The notes: generated by a model from the letters alone, not told the origin. A DNA stretch of 9,801 bases from Methylovirgula sp. (GCA_030040215.1 JASHUD010000180.1:1-9801); one strand, 5' to 3'. Positions 1 to 5,678 are shown, counted from the first letter of the stretch. Translations and numbers: made by a program.

Positions 1-839
1 TTGATCTCGCCGTTATGGGCGACCATCCGATAGGGATGCGCGAGCGACCAGGTCGGAAATGTGTTGGTGGAAAACCGCTGGTGCACCAACGCAAGCGCCG
101 ACTCGAAGAGCGGATGCCGCAGATCCTTGAAATAGTCGGCGAGCTGCGTTGCGAGCAGCAGACCTTTGTAGACGACGGTGCGCGAGGAGAGCGAAACCGG
201 ATAGAATCCGGCCATGCGCGGATCGCGCAGCGCATAGACGCCGTTCGAGATCGCCTTGCGTAGGATAAAGAGGCGGCGCTCAAAAACGTCGTGGTCGGCG
301 CCCGGTTTGCCGGCGTTGGCGCCGCGCCCGACGAAGAACTGCTTGATCACCGGCTCGGTCGGCTTGACGCTTTCGCCGAGCCCGCGGTTATCCACGGGTA
401 CGTCGCGCCAGCCGAGGAAAATCTGGCCCTCGTCGGCGGTAGTCTTTTCGATGAGCGCCATGACGATGGCGCGGGCCTCGGGATTGCGCGGCAAGAACAC
501 CGGGCAAATCGCATATTCGCCGGGCTCCGGCAGAGCAAAATCGAGCGCGGCGGCAGCGAAGAAGCGGTGCGGGATCTGCACAAGGATACCGCAGCCGTCG
601 CCCGCCTTGGGGTCGGCGCCGACGGCGCCGCGGTGGTCGAGGTTGATGAGGATTTCGAGGCCTTTGGCGATAATATCGTGCGACTTGCGGTTATGCATGT
701 CGACGACGAAGCCGACGCCGCAGGAATCATGCTCGTTCGACGGCGAATAAAGGCCCTGCTCAGGCGGCAGACCGGGATCGCGGCCGACCGCGCCGCGCCC
801 GACTTCTGTTTTCTGTCCGTGCTTCGAAGCAGCTGTCAT
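1..839 (-). CDS. gltB: Glutamate synthase (NADPH) large subunit, N-terminal 279 residues (runs off the left edge)
   Basis: GltB makes two glutamates from glutamine and 2-oxoglutarate; with GltD it forms the cytoplasmic GOGAT arm of ammonia assimilation. The visible part is the class II glutamine amidotransferase domain. After a propeptide-like stretch of 39 residues comes HDSCGVGF, where Cys40 should become the N-terminal nucleophile after cleavage. NLDHRGAVGADPKAGDGCG, VGRGAN and the block VHQRFSTNTFPTW...RMVAHNGEI follow, all characteristic of GltB. The start at 839 is chosen because GAGGA lies about 7 nt upstream and the propeptide has a normal length. The family is about 1500 residues, so some four fifths lie outside the window. 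The leader contains hairpins and a 25-bp palindrome. The identification is secure; only the exact start is inferred. Confidence 0.96.
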   Translation of the reverse strand, partial: MTAASKHGQKTEVGRGAVGRDPGLPPEQGLYSPSNEHDSCGVGFVVDMHNRKSHDIIAKGLEILINLDHRGAVGADPKAGDGCGILVQIPHRFFAAAALDFALPEPGEYAICPVFLPRNPEARAIVMALIEKTTADEGQIFLGWRDVPVDNRGLGESVKPTEPVIKQFFVGRGANAGKPGADHDVFERRLFILRKAISNGVYALRDPRMAGFYPVSLSSRTVVYKGLLLATQLADYFKDLRHPLFESALALVHQRFSTNTFPTWSLAHPYRMVAHNGEI

Positions 840-852
840 GCCCGTCCTCAAA

Positions 853-938
853 CCCGCCGCAGCGGGCCTGCTTCTAGTATTGGAGATGCAATGAACGACC
901 GGATCGGCTTGGCGTCACGCGGCGGAGTCCGCCGATCC
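853..938 (-). promoter_or_regulatory. Structured leader of gltB with overlapping inverted repeats
   Basis: Three inverted repeats sit between the palindrome and the gltB start. GGATCGGC (901-908) pairs perfectly with GCCGATCC (931-938). CGGCGG (920-925) pairs with CCGCCG (929-934), sharing bases 931-934 with the first stem, so the two cannot form together. CCCGC (853-857) pairs with GCGGG (862-866) just upstream of the ribosome binding site. The strand 931-934 that switches partners suggests alternative RNA structures, but no T-run follows either stem, so attenuation is only a guess. The GAGTC at 925-929 is also a GANTC site. Confidence 0.4.
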
Positions 939-939
939 A

Positions 940-964
940 AATAGGTCAGTAAGGCTGTCCTATT
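940..964. promoter_or_regulatory. 25-bp imperfect palindrome upstream of gltB, probable operator
   Basis: The arms are AATAGGTCAG (940-949) and CTGTCCTATT (955-964). The second arm reads AATAGGACAG on the other strand, so 9 of 10 positions match, with a 5-base centre. It lies 101 bases before the gltB start codon. On the minus strand just upstream is TTGCAATATTTAAC, a plausible promoter region that the palindrome would overlap or flank. The left arm and centre recur upstream of the mmgR-like RNA at 4573-4590. Size and symmetry suit a dimeric regulator, which I cannot name. Confidence 0.5.
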
Positions 965-1313
965 GCCGCCAGTTAAATATTGCAAATCTCCGGAAAATTA
1001 CAAGGTAGCCGATGGCCTCCCGCGGCGCTTTCTCGTCCGCGAAAGCAAACCACCGTCCATTCCTAAGATGCCTTTTCGGCATCCGCTTGTGTGGCGTAAG
1101 CCCCTCGGACTGCGGCCGCCCGCGAAAATGCACAGTTGCCGCTCGGGAATGGAATAAGGATCGGCCGGTTCGAACGCTAGGATAACGTGCAACCCTTGGT
1201 CCAGAAGCGTAAAGTGCCATCCCATCGCTGCCGCAATACTTGCCGACTTTTGCCGAATTCTCTGACGAGGGTAAGCGTGGCGCTGCAGCGCCAAAGCCAG
1301 AACGGAGAGACGC
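965..1313. other. Intergenic region between gltB leader and the 1314 gene, no convincing gene
   Basis: No reading frame here has both a ribosome binding site and protein-like composition. Small structures are visible: GCTTTC/GAAAGC (1027-1032 with 1041-1046), GATGCC/GGCATC around a TTTTC loop (1067-1083), two TTGCCGA copies exactly 10 bp apart (1240-1246 and 1250-1256), and a perfect 16-bp palindrome TGGCGCTGCAGCGCCA (1278-1293). The last lies 20 bases before the ATG at 1314 and could be an operator or a leader hairpin. The hairpins lack T-runs and are not convincing terminators. Confidence 0.5.
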
Positions 1314-1835
1314 ATGAGCTCCGAAGACAAGGCGGTTTCTTGGCGCGCCGGATCGGCACTCCTTTCGGCGTTCCTCGGCATCGCGATCCTGCCGATGCCG
1401 GCTGCCGAGGCGCAATATGTCCCCGCGCCTTGGAGCTATCCCTACTATGACGGCTATCCGCCGCCGATGCCGCCGGGACGGGTCGCGCGCGGGGAAATGC
1501 CGCCGCCTGCCGCAGGCCGGCCGGACGAAACCGATTCAGTCCTGCCCTTGGTGGAGATCCGCCGCCGGGTCGCGGCGCTTGGCTTTCATCTGATCGCCGT
1601 GCCGCGCCGCAAGGACCATATCTACCTCGCCGAGGCGGAGGATGTGCACGGGCTGATGCACCGGCTCGTCTTCGACGCCTATCGCGGCAATATCATCGAG
1701 AATACGAAATTGGCCGTTCTTCCCAAGAAGCCGAAACTCGCCGGAATCGAAACGCCGGCCAAGCCCGAGCCGCAACCGAAACCGGTCGGGGACAAGAGTA
1801 CCGGCAACAAACCCGTGCTGCGCACGGCGCAATGA
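1314..1835 (+). CDS. Secreted protein with a PepSY-like domain, function unknown
   Basis: This 173-residue protein begins with a signal peptide: a charged start, a hydrophobic run at about residues 12-29, and a likely cleavage at AEA|Q after residue 33. A segment rich in Pro and Tyr (35-70) follows. Residues about 78-129 have the pattern of a PepSY domain (IRRRVAALGFHLIAV, then IYLAEAEDVHG, then VFDAYRGNIIE). The tail (137-173) is rich in Lys and Pro. PepSY domains are often found in periplasmic proteins, where some restrain proteases, but no partner is visible here. GGAGA lies 5 nt before the ATG. The gene stands alone on its strand and converges on the small heat-shock gene. Export is well supported; the PepSY assignment is tentative because the match is by pattern only. 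Confidence 0.8.
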   Translation: MSSEDKAVSWRAGSALLSAFLGIAILPMPAAEAQYVPAPWSYPYYDGYPPPMPPGRVARGEMPPPAAGRPDETDSVLPLVEIRRRVAALGFHLIAVPRRKDHIYLAEAEDVHGLMHRLVFDAYRGNIIENTKLAVLPKKPKLAGIETPAKPEPQPKPVGDKSTGNKPVLRTAQ

Positions 1836-1838
1836 AAA

Positions 1839-1858
1839 GGGCGCCGCGGACGGCGCCC
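1839..1858 (-). terminator. Hairpin terminator between the convergent 1314 gene and ibpA
   Basis: GGGCGCCG (1839-1846) and CGGCGCCC (1851-1858) form a perfect 8-bp stem with the loop CGGA. Read on the minus strand, the stem runs straight into TTTTC, so it best serves the heat-shock gene ending at 1899. On the plus strand it lies 3 bases past the stop of the 1314 gene but is followed by CGATAAAAG, without a T-run, so termination in that direction should be weaker. Confidence 0.75.
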
Positions 1859-1898
1859 CGATAAAAGCCGGACGAGCCGGCCTTGGTCCGCTGCCGGA

Positions 1899-2372
1899 TT
1901 AGGCAGCCGCTTTGGTTTCGCCTTCGACCACTTTGGCGGCCGGCCGGCCGATCGGCACTTGGCGCGGCTTCTGAGCCTCCGGAAGTTCGCGCACGAGGTC
2001 GACGTGCAGCAGCCCGTTCTCGAGGCTCGCGCCCTTCACGTAGACATGGTCGGCAAGCTGGAAGCGGCGTTCGAAAGCGCGTGCCGCGATGCCCTGGTAA
2101 AGAACTTCGCGCTCATTGCCTTCCGGCTCGGTACGGGCTTCCTTCGAGCCGCGGATGATGACGCTGCCCTCGCGCGTTTCGATCGACAGATCCTTTTCGG
2201 AAAAGCCGGCGACCGCCACCGTAATCCGGTAGGCATCTTCCGCCGTGCGTTCGATGTTATACGGCGGATAGGACGGGAAAGCTTCAAATCCAGCGGCTTG
2301 ATCTACGAGGTTCAAGAGACGATCGAAGCCGATCGTGGAGCGATACAAGGGGGAAAGATCCAACTGACGCAT
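1899..2372 (-). CDS. ibpA: Small heat-shock protein, IbpA/Hsp20 class A
   Basis: This 157-residue cytoplasmic holdase binds unfolding proteins under heat stress and keeps them refoldable for DnaK and ClpB. The N-terminal arm RQLDLSPLYRSTIGFDRL is typical of proteobacterial IbpA-type proteins. The alpha-crystallin domain spans about residues 36-130, including PYNIER, AVAGFSEKDL, RRFQLADHV and the signature ASLENGLLHVDL (116-127). The C-terminal V-P-I (139-141) is the I-x-I/V anchor used in oligomer assembly. I chose ATG 2372 over ATG 2378 because GGAGG (2379-2383 on the minus strand) lies 6 nt before 2372 but directly abuts 2378. The reading frame stays open far upstream, but that part is antisense to the hydrolase gene and is not coding. 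The leader looks like a ROSE thermometer. Confidence 0.95.
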   Translation of the reverse strand: MRQLDLSPLYRSTIGFDRLLNLVDQAAGFEAFPSYPPYNIERTAEDAYRITVAVAGFSEKDLSIETREGSVIIRGSKEARTEPEGNEREVLYQGIAARAFERRFQLADHVYVKGASLENGLLHVDLVRELPEAQKPRQVPIGRPAAKVVEGETKAAA

Positions 2373-2461
2373 TTTCATCCTCCATTGAAGCGAATGCGAG
2401 GAGGGCCGGCATTTTGCCCTGGCCACCCTCGGGTCTGTGCGCGTCCATTTGGCCCGCGCAA
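2373..2461 (-). promoter_or_regulatory. Probable ROSE-type RNA thermometer in the ibpA leader
   Basis: The 3' part of this leader can hide its own ribosome binding site. CUUC (2390-2387) pairs with GGAG (2383-2380) across a three-base AAU loop. The strand opposite the Shine-Dalgarno contains UCGCU (2393-2389), fitting the UYGCU motif conserved in ROSE elements, and it places a G opposite a G as in known ROSE hairpins. A second option pairs CCTCC (about 2404-2400) with GGAGG. Upstream, GAGGGTGGCC and GGCCCTC form another stem. ROSE elements are known from leaders of rhizobial small heat-shock genes. The motif and the gene context both fit; the fold was done by eye. Confidence 0.65.
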
Positions 2462-2466
2462 CCTCG

Positions 2467-2497
2467 ATGTGGGTGGCGAATTTGCCGGCCGCAAGGG
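2467..2497 (-). promoter_or_regulatory. ibpA: Possible RpoH (sigma-32) promoter for ibpA
   Basis: On the minus strand, CCCTTGCGG (2497-2489) is followed after about 15 bases by CCCACAT (2473-2467). This resembles the heat-shock pattern of CTTG plus a C-rich -10 element. It would start transcription near 2460, giving a leader of about 88 nt, a usual size for a ROSE element. The match is partial. Confidence 0.35.
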
Positions 2498-2573
2498 GAG
2501 GATCCAACCCGCCAGGGTACTGGAATGAACCGGCAAAACCGCCTAGGTAGCCGACAACATAGAGGCTCGGCGC

Positions 2574-3599
2574 ATGGAACTCGTCGCGATACCGGAGAAC
2601 CCCGTTCCCGAGGGCGCGGTCCTCGTCGGGCTCACTACCCAGGACGGCGCGCTGTTGCGCGCCGCGCGCTGGGCCTGGAGTCCCGCGCCGCGCGGCACGG
2701 TCGTGGTTCTCCCCGGTCGCGCCGAATTCATCGAAAAATATTTCGAGACGATCAGCGAGCTGCTGGCGCGCGACTTTGCCGTAGTCGCTCTGGATTGGCG
2801 CGGCCAAGGCCTTTCGGAGCGTCAGCTCCGCAACCGGCGCAAAGGCCATATCGACGATTTTGAAGTTTACGAACGCGACCTCGACGCGTTGCGAGAGCAA
2901 GTCCTCGAAGCGCTTTGCCCGCGACCTTGGTTCGCGCTCGGCCATTGCATGGCGGCGGCAATTCTCATCCAACAGGCGCGCGCCGGCCGCTCGCCGTTTG
3001 CGCGGATCGTCGCGACTTCGCCGATGATCGACCTTTACCGTTTGCCGCTCAAAACCGCGGCGCGGATCCTCGTCGAAGGGCTCGACATCCTAGGCTTGGG
3101 CGGCGCCTTCGTCCCGGGCGGCCGCAGCCGACCGCTCTTCCTTCAATCTTTTGCCGAGACCGTCTTGACTTCCGATCCGATCCGGCACGCGCGCACCGCG
3201 GCGATCTTGAAAGCCGCGCCGGAACTTGGCATCGGCGATCCGACGATCGGCTGGACGAATGCCGCCTTTCGGCTGATGCGGCAGTTCGAAGATGCGGATT
3301 ATCCGCGCCGCACGCTGACGCCGATTCTGGTCGTCGCGGCGGGCGCCGATCGCGTCGTGTCGACTCCGGCGATCGAACTTTTTGCAGGCCGCCTGAAGGC
3401 GGGCCGGTTCATTACGCTGCCCTATGCGCGCCACGACATCCTGATGGAGCGCGATTTGTTTCGCACCCAGTTTTGGGCCGCGTTCGACGCGTTCATTCCC
3501 GGCGTCGAAGATCAATTTGCGGCGTCGCTCGCCGCGATGCAGATGCCGCGGCGCCGAGCGTGGCGGTTCTGGCCCCGGGCTTCAGCATCGGCTTCCTAG
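2574..3599 (+). CDS. Alpha/beta hydrolase of the lysophospholipase/monoacylglycerol lipase type with a Cys nucleophile
   Basis: This 341-residue protein has the alpha/beta hydrolase fold in the arrangement of PldB-like lysophospholipases: VVVLPGRAEFIEKY (43-56), the DWRGQGLSER oxyanion-side motif (74-83), the nucleophile elbow at 123-127, an acid at Asp259 (AAGADRVVS) and His287 (PYARHDILME). The elbow reads G-H-C-M-A rather than the usual G-H-S-M-G. Cys125 (codon TGC, 2946-2948) therefore replaces Ser, and the last Gly is Ala. Acid and His are both kept, so the protein may be an active Cys hydrolase or one with altered chemistry; the substrate is not evident. There is no signal peptide, so it is probably cytoplasmic or membrane-associated. 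AGAGG lies about 9 nt before the ATG. The tail after residue 324 is Arg-rich. It is divergent from ibpA and overlaps the end of the convergent phosphatase gene. Confidence 0.88.
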   Translation: MELVAIPENPVPEGAVLVGLTTQDGALLRAARWAWSPAPRGTVVVLPGRAEFIEKYFETISELLARDFAVVALDWRGQGLSERQLRNRRKGHIDDFEVYERDLDALREQVLEALCPRPWFALGHCMAAAILIQQARAGRSPFARIVATSPMIDLYRLPLKTAARILVEGLDILGLGGAFVPGGRSRPLFLQSFAETVLTSDPIRHARTAAILKAAPELGIGDPTIGWTNAAFRLMRQFEDADYPRRTLTPILVVAAGADRVVSTPAIELFAGRLKAGRFITLPYARHDILMERDLFRTQFWAAFDAFIPGVEDQFAASLAAMQMPRRRAWRFWPRASASAS

Positions 3600-4396
3600 G
3601 CTTTGGCGAGCAGTTCCAAAGCCGCGGCATGGACGCGCGGATCGCCCGTCGCGATGACGTTGCCGCCGCGCGCCGCATCACCGCCGGTCCAGGTGGTGAA
3701 TATTCCGCCAGCCCCTTCGACGATCGGGATCAGCGGGGCGACGTCGTAGGTTTTCACTCCGGCTTCCATGACGCAATCGACGTGACCCGCCGCCAGCATC
3801 GCGAAGGCGTAGCAGTCGCAGCCGTAGCGCGACAGCCGCACTTCCTCCTCGACGCGTCGAAATTTCTGCAAAGCGTCCATCGGATAGAGAAGCGGCGAGG
3901 TGGTCATCAGCGTTGCGCCCGAGAGCGAGGTGCAGGCCCGCGTATGCAGCTTGCGTTGCGTGATCGCATGATCGTGCCCCGGGCCGCGCCAACTTGCCGC
4001 TTTCCCGTCGCCGATAAAGATTTCGCGCGTAAACGGTTGCGTCATCACGCCGTAGATCGGCCGGCCGTTGTGAATAAGCCCGATCAGACAGCCCCACGTG
4101 GGAATGCCGGCAATAAAGCTTTTCGTTCCGTCGATTGGATCGAGCACCCAGACATATTCGGCGTCGGGGCGATCCTCGCCGAATTCTTCGCCGATAATGC
4201 CGTGCTGGCCGAACGTCTCGCCGATGCGGCGGCGCATGGCAGCTTCGGCGGCGCGGTCGGCTTCCGTGACCGGATCGAAGACGCCGCCGTGGCTCTTGTC
4301 CTCAGCGCCGATGGCAGTGCGGAAGAAGGGTAGGACGGTGCGCCCCGCGAGGTCGGCGAGCTGTTCTGTGAAGGCGGCAAAATCGACAGCTGTCAT
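3596..4396 (-). CDS. hisN: Inositol-monophosphatase-family phosphatase, probably histidinol-phosphatase (HisN/SuhB-like)
   Basis: This 266-residue protein belongs to the Mg-dependent, Li-sensitive phosphatase family. The metal-binding motifs are present: DPVTEADRAAE (41-51), GEEFGED with Glu70/Glu71, the signature WVLDPIDGTKSF (83-94, with Asp86 and Asp89), and YDVAPLIPIVEGAGG with Asp218 near the C-terminus. Related proteins in alphaproteobacteria remove phosphate from histidinol phosphate (HisN), while others act on inositol phosphates (SuhB). The motifs alone cannot separate them. Several rhizobia use this family for the histidine pathway, so I favour HisN with low certainty on the symbol. 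ATG 4396 is preferred to an upstream start at 4444: it matches the family N-terminus and has GGA about 6-8 nt upstream. The stop codon overlaps that of the convergent hydrolase. The mmgR-like RNA lies about 230 bp upstream on the other strand. Confidence 0.88.
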   Translation of the reverse strand: MTAVDFAAFTEQLADLAGRTVLPFFRTAIGAEDKSHGGVFDPVTEADRAAEAAMRRRIGETFGQHGIIGEEFGEDRPDAEYVWVLDPIDGTKSFIAGIPTWGCLIGLIHNGRPIYGVMTQPFTREIFIGDGKAASWRGPGHDHAITQRKLHTRACTSLSGATLMTTSPLLYPMDALQKFRRVEEEVRLSRYGCDCYAFAMLAAGHVDCVMEAGVKTYDVAPLIPIVEGAGGIFTTWTGGDAARGGNVIATGDPRVHAAALELLAKA

Positions 4397-4572
4397 GCTC
4401 GTTCCGCAGGGTGGCTTTGAAGACCTGATCGCCACGAACGCCAACCGGCAATCCTCGAAGCACGCTCGGTTCGCCCCTTTTCCACAATGCCAAGGTTATG
4501 GCTAGAATGAAAAGAGCCTTCAAGAACAACGCACTAATGAGAAAGATGCGGCTCCCCGACGCAGACCATGAA

Positions 4573-4590
4573 AAATAGGTCAGTAGGGCT
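4573..4590 (+). promoter_or_regulatory. Second copy of the gltB upstream motif, ahead of the mmgR-like RNA
   Basis: AAATAGGTCAGTAGGGCT matches AAATAGGTCAGTAAGGCT at 939-956 with one mismatch. Only the left arm and centre of the gltB palindrome are kept; the right arm here (CTTGCGCTTT) is degenerate and runs into the proposed -35 box. A bound protein would sit at about -52 to -35 relative to the predicted start, a common place for an activator. Confidence 0.5.
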
Positions 4591-4618
4591 TGCGCTTTGT
4601 GCGATGCACGTGCATATT
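4590..4618 (+). promoter_or_regulatory. Predicted promoter of the mmgR-like small RNA
   Basis: TTGCGC (4590-4595), a 17-base spacer and CATATT (4613-4618) give a housekeeping-type promoter, with a start near 4625. The same TTGCGC -35 and 17-base spacing occur before the tRNA. The spacer holds a perfect 12-bp palindrome ATGCACGTGCAT (4604-4615), reaching into the -10 box. Confidence 0.5.
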
Positions 4619-4624
4619 ATTGCG

Positions 4625-4715
4625 GTGCGGCAACCCGGTTGTCGCCGATGCCCTCCTTGGGCGTTTCCTCCCTAGACTTGGGCCGCTTGCGTTCGCGCAG
4701 GCGGCCTCTTTATTT
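4625..4715 (+). ncRNA. mmgR: Small regulatory RNA of the suhB/mmgR family (alpha-r8 type)
   Basis: The sequence folds into three hairpins ending in a strong terminator. The first is 4628-4644 (7-bp stem, loop CCG). The second is ATGCCC/GGGCGT around TCCTT (4648-4664). A single-stranded stretch TTTCCTCCCTAGACTT (4664-4679) follows, then the terminator stem. The exposed TCCTCCC resembles an anti-Shine-Dalgarno, suggesting base pairing with ribosome binding sites. This exposed C/U-rich run before the terminator matches what I remember of mmgR, a Hfq-dependent RNA of about 77 nt in Sinorhizobium meliloti that limits polyhydroxybutyrate accumulation and responds to nitrogen source. The Rfam name suhB comes from its neighbour, an inositol-monophosphatase gene, as here. 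Family membership rests on recalled sequence and synteny; the 5' end is predicted. Confidence 0.78.
4681..4715 (+). terminator. Rho-independent terminator of the mmgR-like RNA
   Basis: GGCCGCTTGCG (4681-4691) and CGCAGGCGGCC (4696-4706) form an 11-bp stem with one wobble pair and a TTCG loop, followed by TCTTTATTT. There is no protein-coding gene upstream on the plus strand, which itself argues for a small RNA. On the minus strand the stem also lies shortly past the stop of the amidohydrolase gene, but without a T-run after it. Confidence 0.85.
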
Positions 4716-4733
4716 GGCGCGAGTAGATTTTGC

Positions 4734-5678
4734 TCACTCGGCGGCGGCGCGTTCGCCCCCATAGCGTGCAGAAATTCGCTGCGCGAGCGTTCCCGCGACT
4801 TCCGAGAGATCGACGCCGATGCGCTCGAACCGCTCCGCTTTCGCCATGCTTTTCTCATCCATGTAGAGAGCGCGGTTCACTTCGATCTGCATGGCGTGGA
4901 AATGGTTCGCCGGATCGCCGTAGTGTTCGGTGATGAAGCCGCCCGCATACGGCTTATTGCGCAGAACGCTATAGCCAAGCCGGCGCAACTCGTGTTCGAC
5001 GCAGTCGACGAATTCGACCGCCGCGCTCGTCCCGTAGCGGTCGCCGAGCACGAAGTCCGCCTTGATCTTGCGATCGGCGCTTTCCGGCAAGGGCAACGTC
5101 GAAACCGACGGCATGGAATGGCAGTCGACCAGCACCGCGAGACCAAAATTCTCCCGCGCGCGCGTAAGCAACGCCTGCAAGGCGCGATGATAAGGCTTGT
5201 AGAGTTTCTCGATCCTGGCCAGAACTTCGTCGACCCTGAGGCGCTGCGCATAGATCTCCTGCGAATCGCCGACGACCCGCGCGATCGTGCCGAGACCGCC
5301 CGCCACCCGGACCGAGCGAGTATTGGCAAACCCCGGCAAACGGCCTTCGAACATCCGCGGATCGAGCTCGTAGGCTTCGCGGTTCAAGTCGAGATAGGCG
5401 CGCGGAAACCGGGCGCGAACCAGCGGCGCGCCGCGGGCCACGACTCCGGCAAACAATTCGTCGACGTAGGCGTCCTCGGAGCGACGCAAGGTCATGGCAT
5501 CGAGACGGGCGCTCGCCAGAAAGCGGCGCGGATAGACGGAGCCCGAATGCGGCGAGGAGAAGACGAGCGGCGAAATCAGCGCGTCTGGCTCGATCACGTC
5601 GAAGGGCGGATCGAGCTCGGGCTCGTGGGGCGGCCCTGGTTGTGGCGACGGACGAAGGCCGGATTTTCCGGAAACCAT
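4734..5678 (-). CDS. N-formylglutamate amidohydrolase family protein
   Basis: This 314-residue protein matches the N-formylglutamate amidohydrolase family, metal-dependent cytoplasmic enzymes that split N-formyl-L-glutamate into formate and glutamate at the end of one histidine-degradation route. Visible motifs are FSSPHSGSVYP (40-50), RRSEDAYVDEL (65-75), YLDLNREAYELD (95-106), LVDCHSMPS (183-191, His187), FITEHYG (248-254) and QIEVNRALYMDE (264-275). His44, Asp69, His187 and Glu266 are candidate metal ligands or catalytic residues. GGAG lies about 9 nt before the ATG at 5678. No other hut genes are nearby; instead it is divergent from cpdR, as I recall for other rhizobia. The family also includes members with other or unknown substrates, so a role in histidine breakdown is inferred and I leave the symbol hutG off. 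Confidence 0.9.
   Translation of the reverse strand: MVSGKSGLRPSPQPGPPHEPELDPPFDVIEPDALISPLVFSSPHSGSVYPRRFLASARLDAMTLRRSEDAYVDELFAGVVARGAPLVRARFPRAYLDLNREAYELDPRMFEGRLPGFANTRSVRVAGGLGTIARVVGDSQEIYAQRLRVDEVLARIEKLYKPYHRALQALLTRARENFGLAVLVDCHSMPSVSTLPLPESADRKIKADFVLGDRYGTSAAVEFVDCVEHELRRLGYSVLRNKPYAGGFITEHYGDPANHFHAMQIEVNRALYMDEKSMAKAERFERIGVDLSEVAGTLAQRISARYGGERAAAE

Noticed and set aside
891..944. Plus-strand 17-codon frame with a GGAG ahead of it in the gltB leader
   Set aside because: It would need a promoter inside gltB, covers the leader hairpins and ends in the palindrome; the chance of such a short frame is high.
2373..2972. Upstream extension of the ibpA frame to a 357-residue protein
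   Set aside because: The added part crosses the leader and is antisense to the hydrolase gene; the true start at 2372 has an ideally spaced GGAGG and gives the normal family length.
2915..4333. Plus-strand open frame of 472 codons
   Set aside because: It overlaps the hydrolase in another frame and is antisense to the phosphatase; the translation is Arg-rich low-complexity sequence of the type produced by GC-rich antisense frames.
4302..4529. Minus-strand frame starting with a hydrophobic run (FLKALFILAITLALW) just upstream of the phosphatase
   Set aside because: It begins with TTG without a ribosome binding site and continues into the phosphatase gene in the wrong frame with Arg-rich sequence.
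4498..4578. Plus-strand 26-codon frame (with stop) rich in Met and Lys, ending in the shared motif
   Set aside because: Its ribosome binding site is weak and too close to the ATG, and no family is recognisable; left as unsupported.
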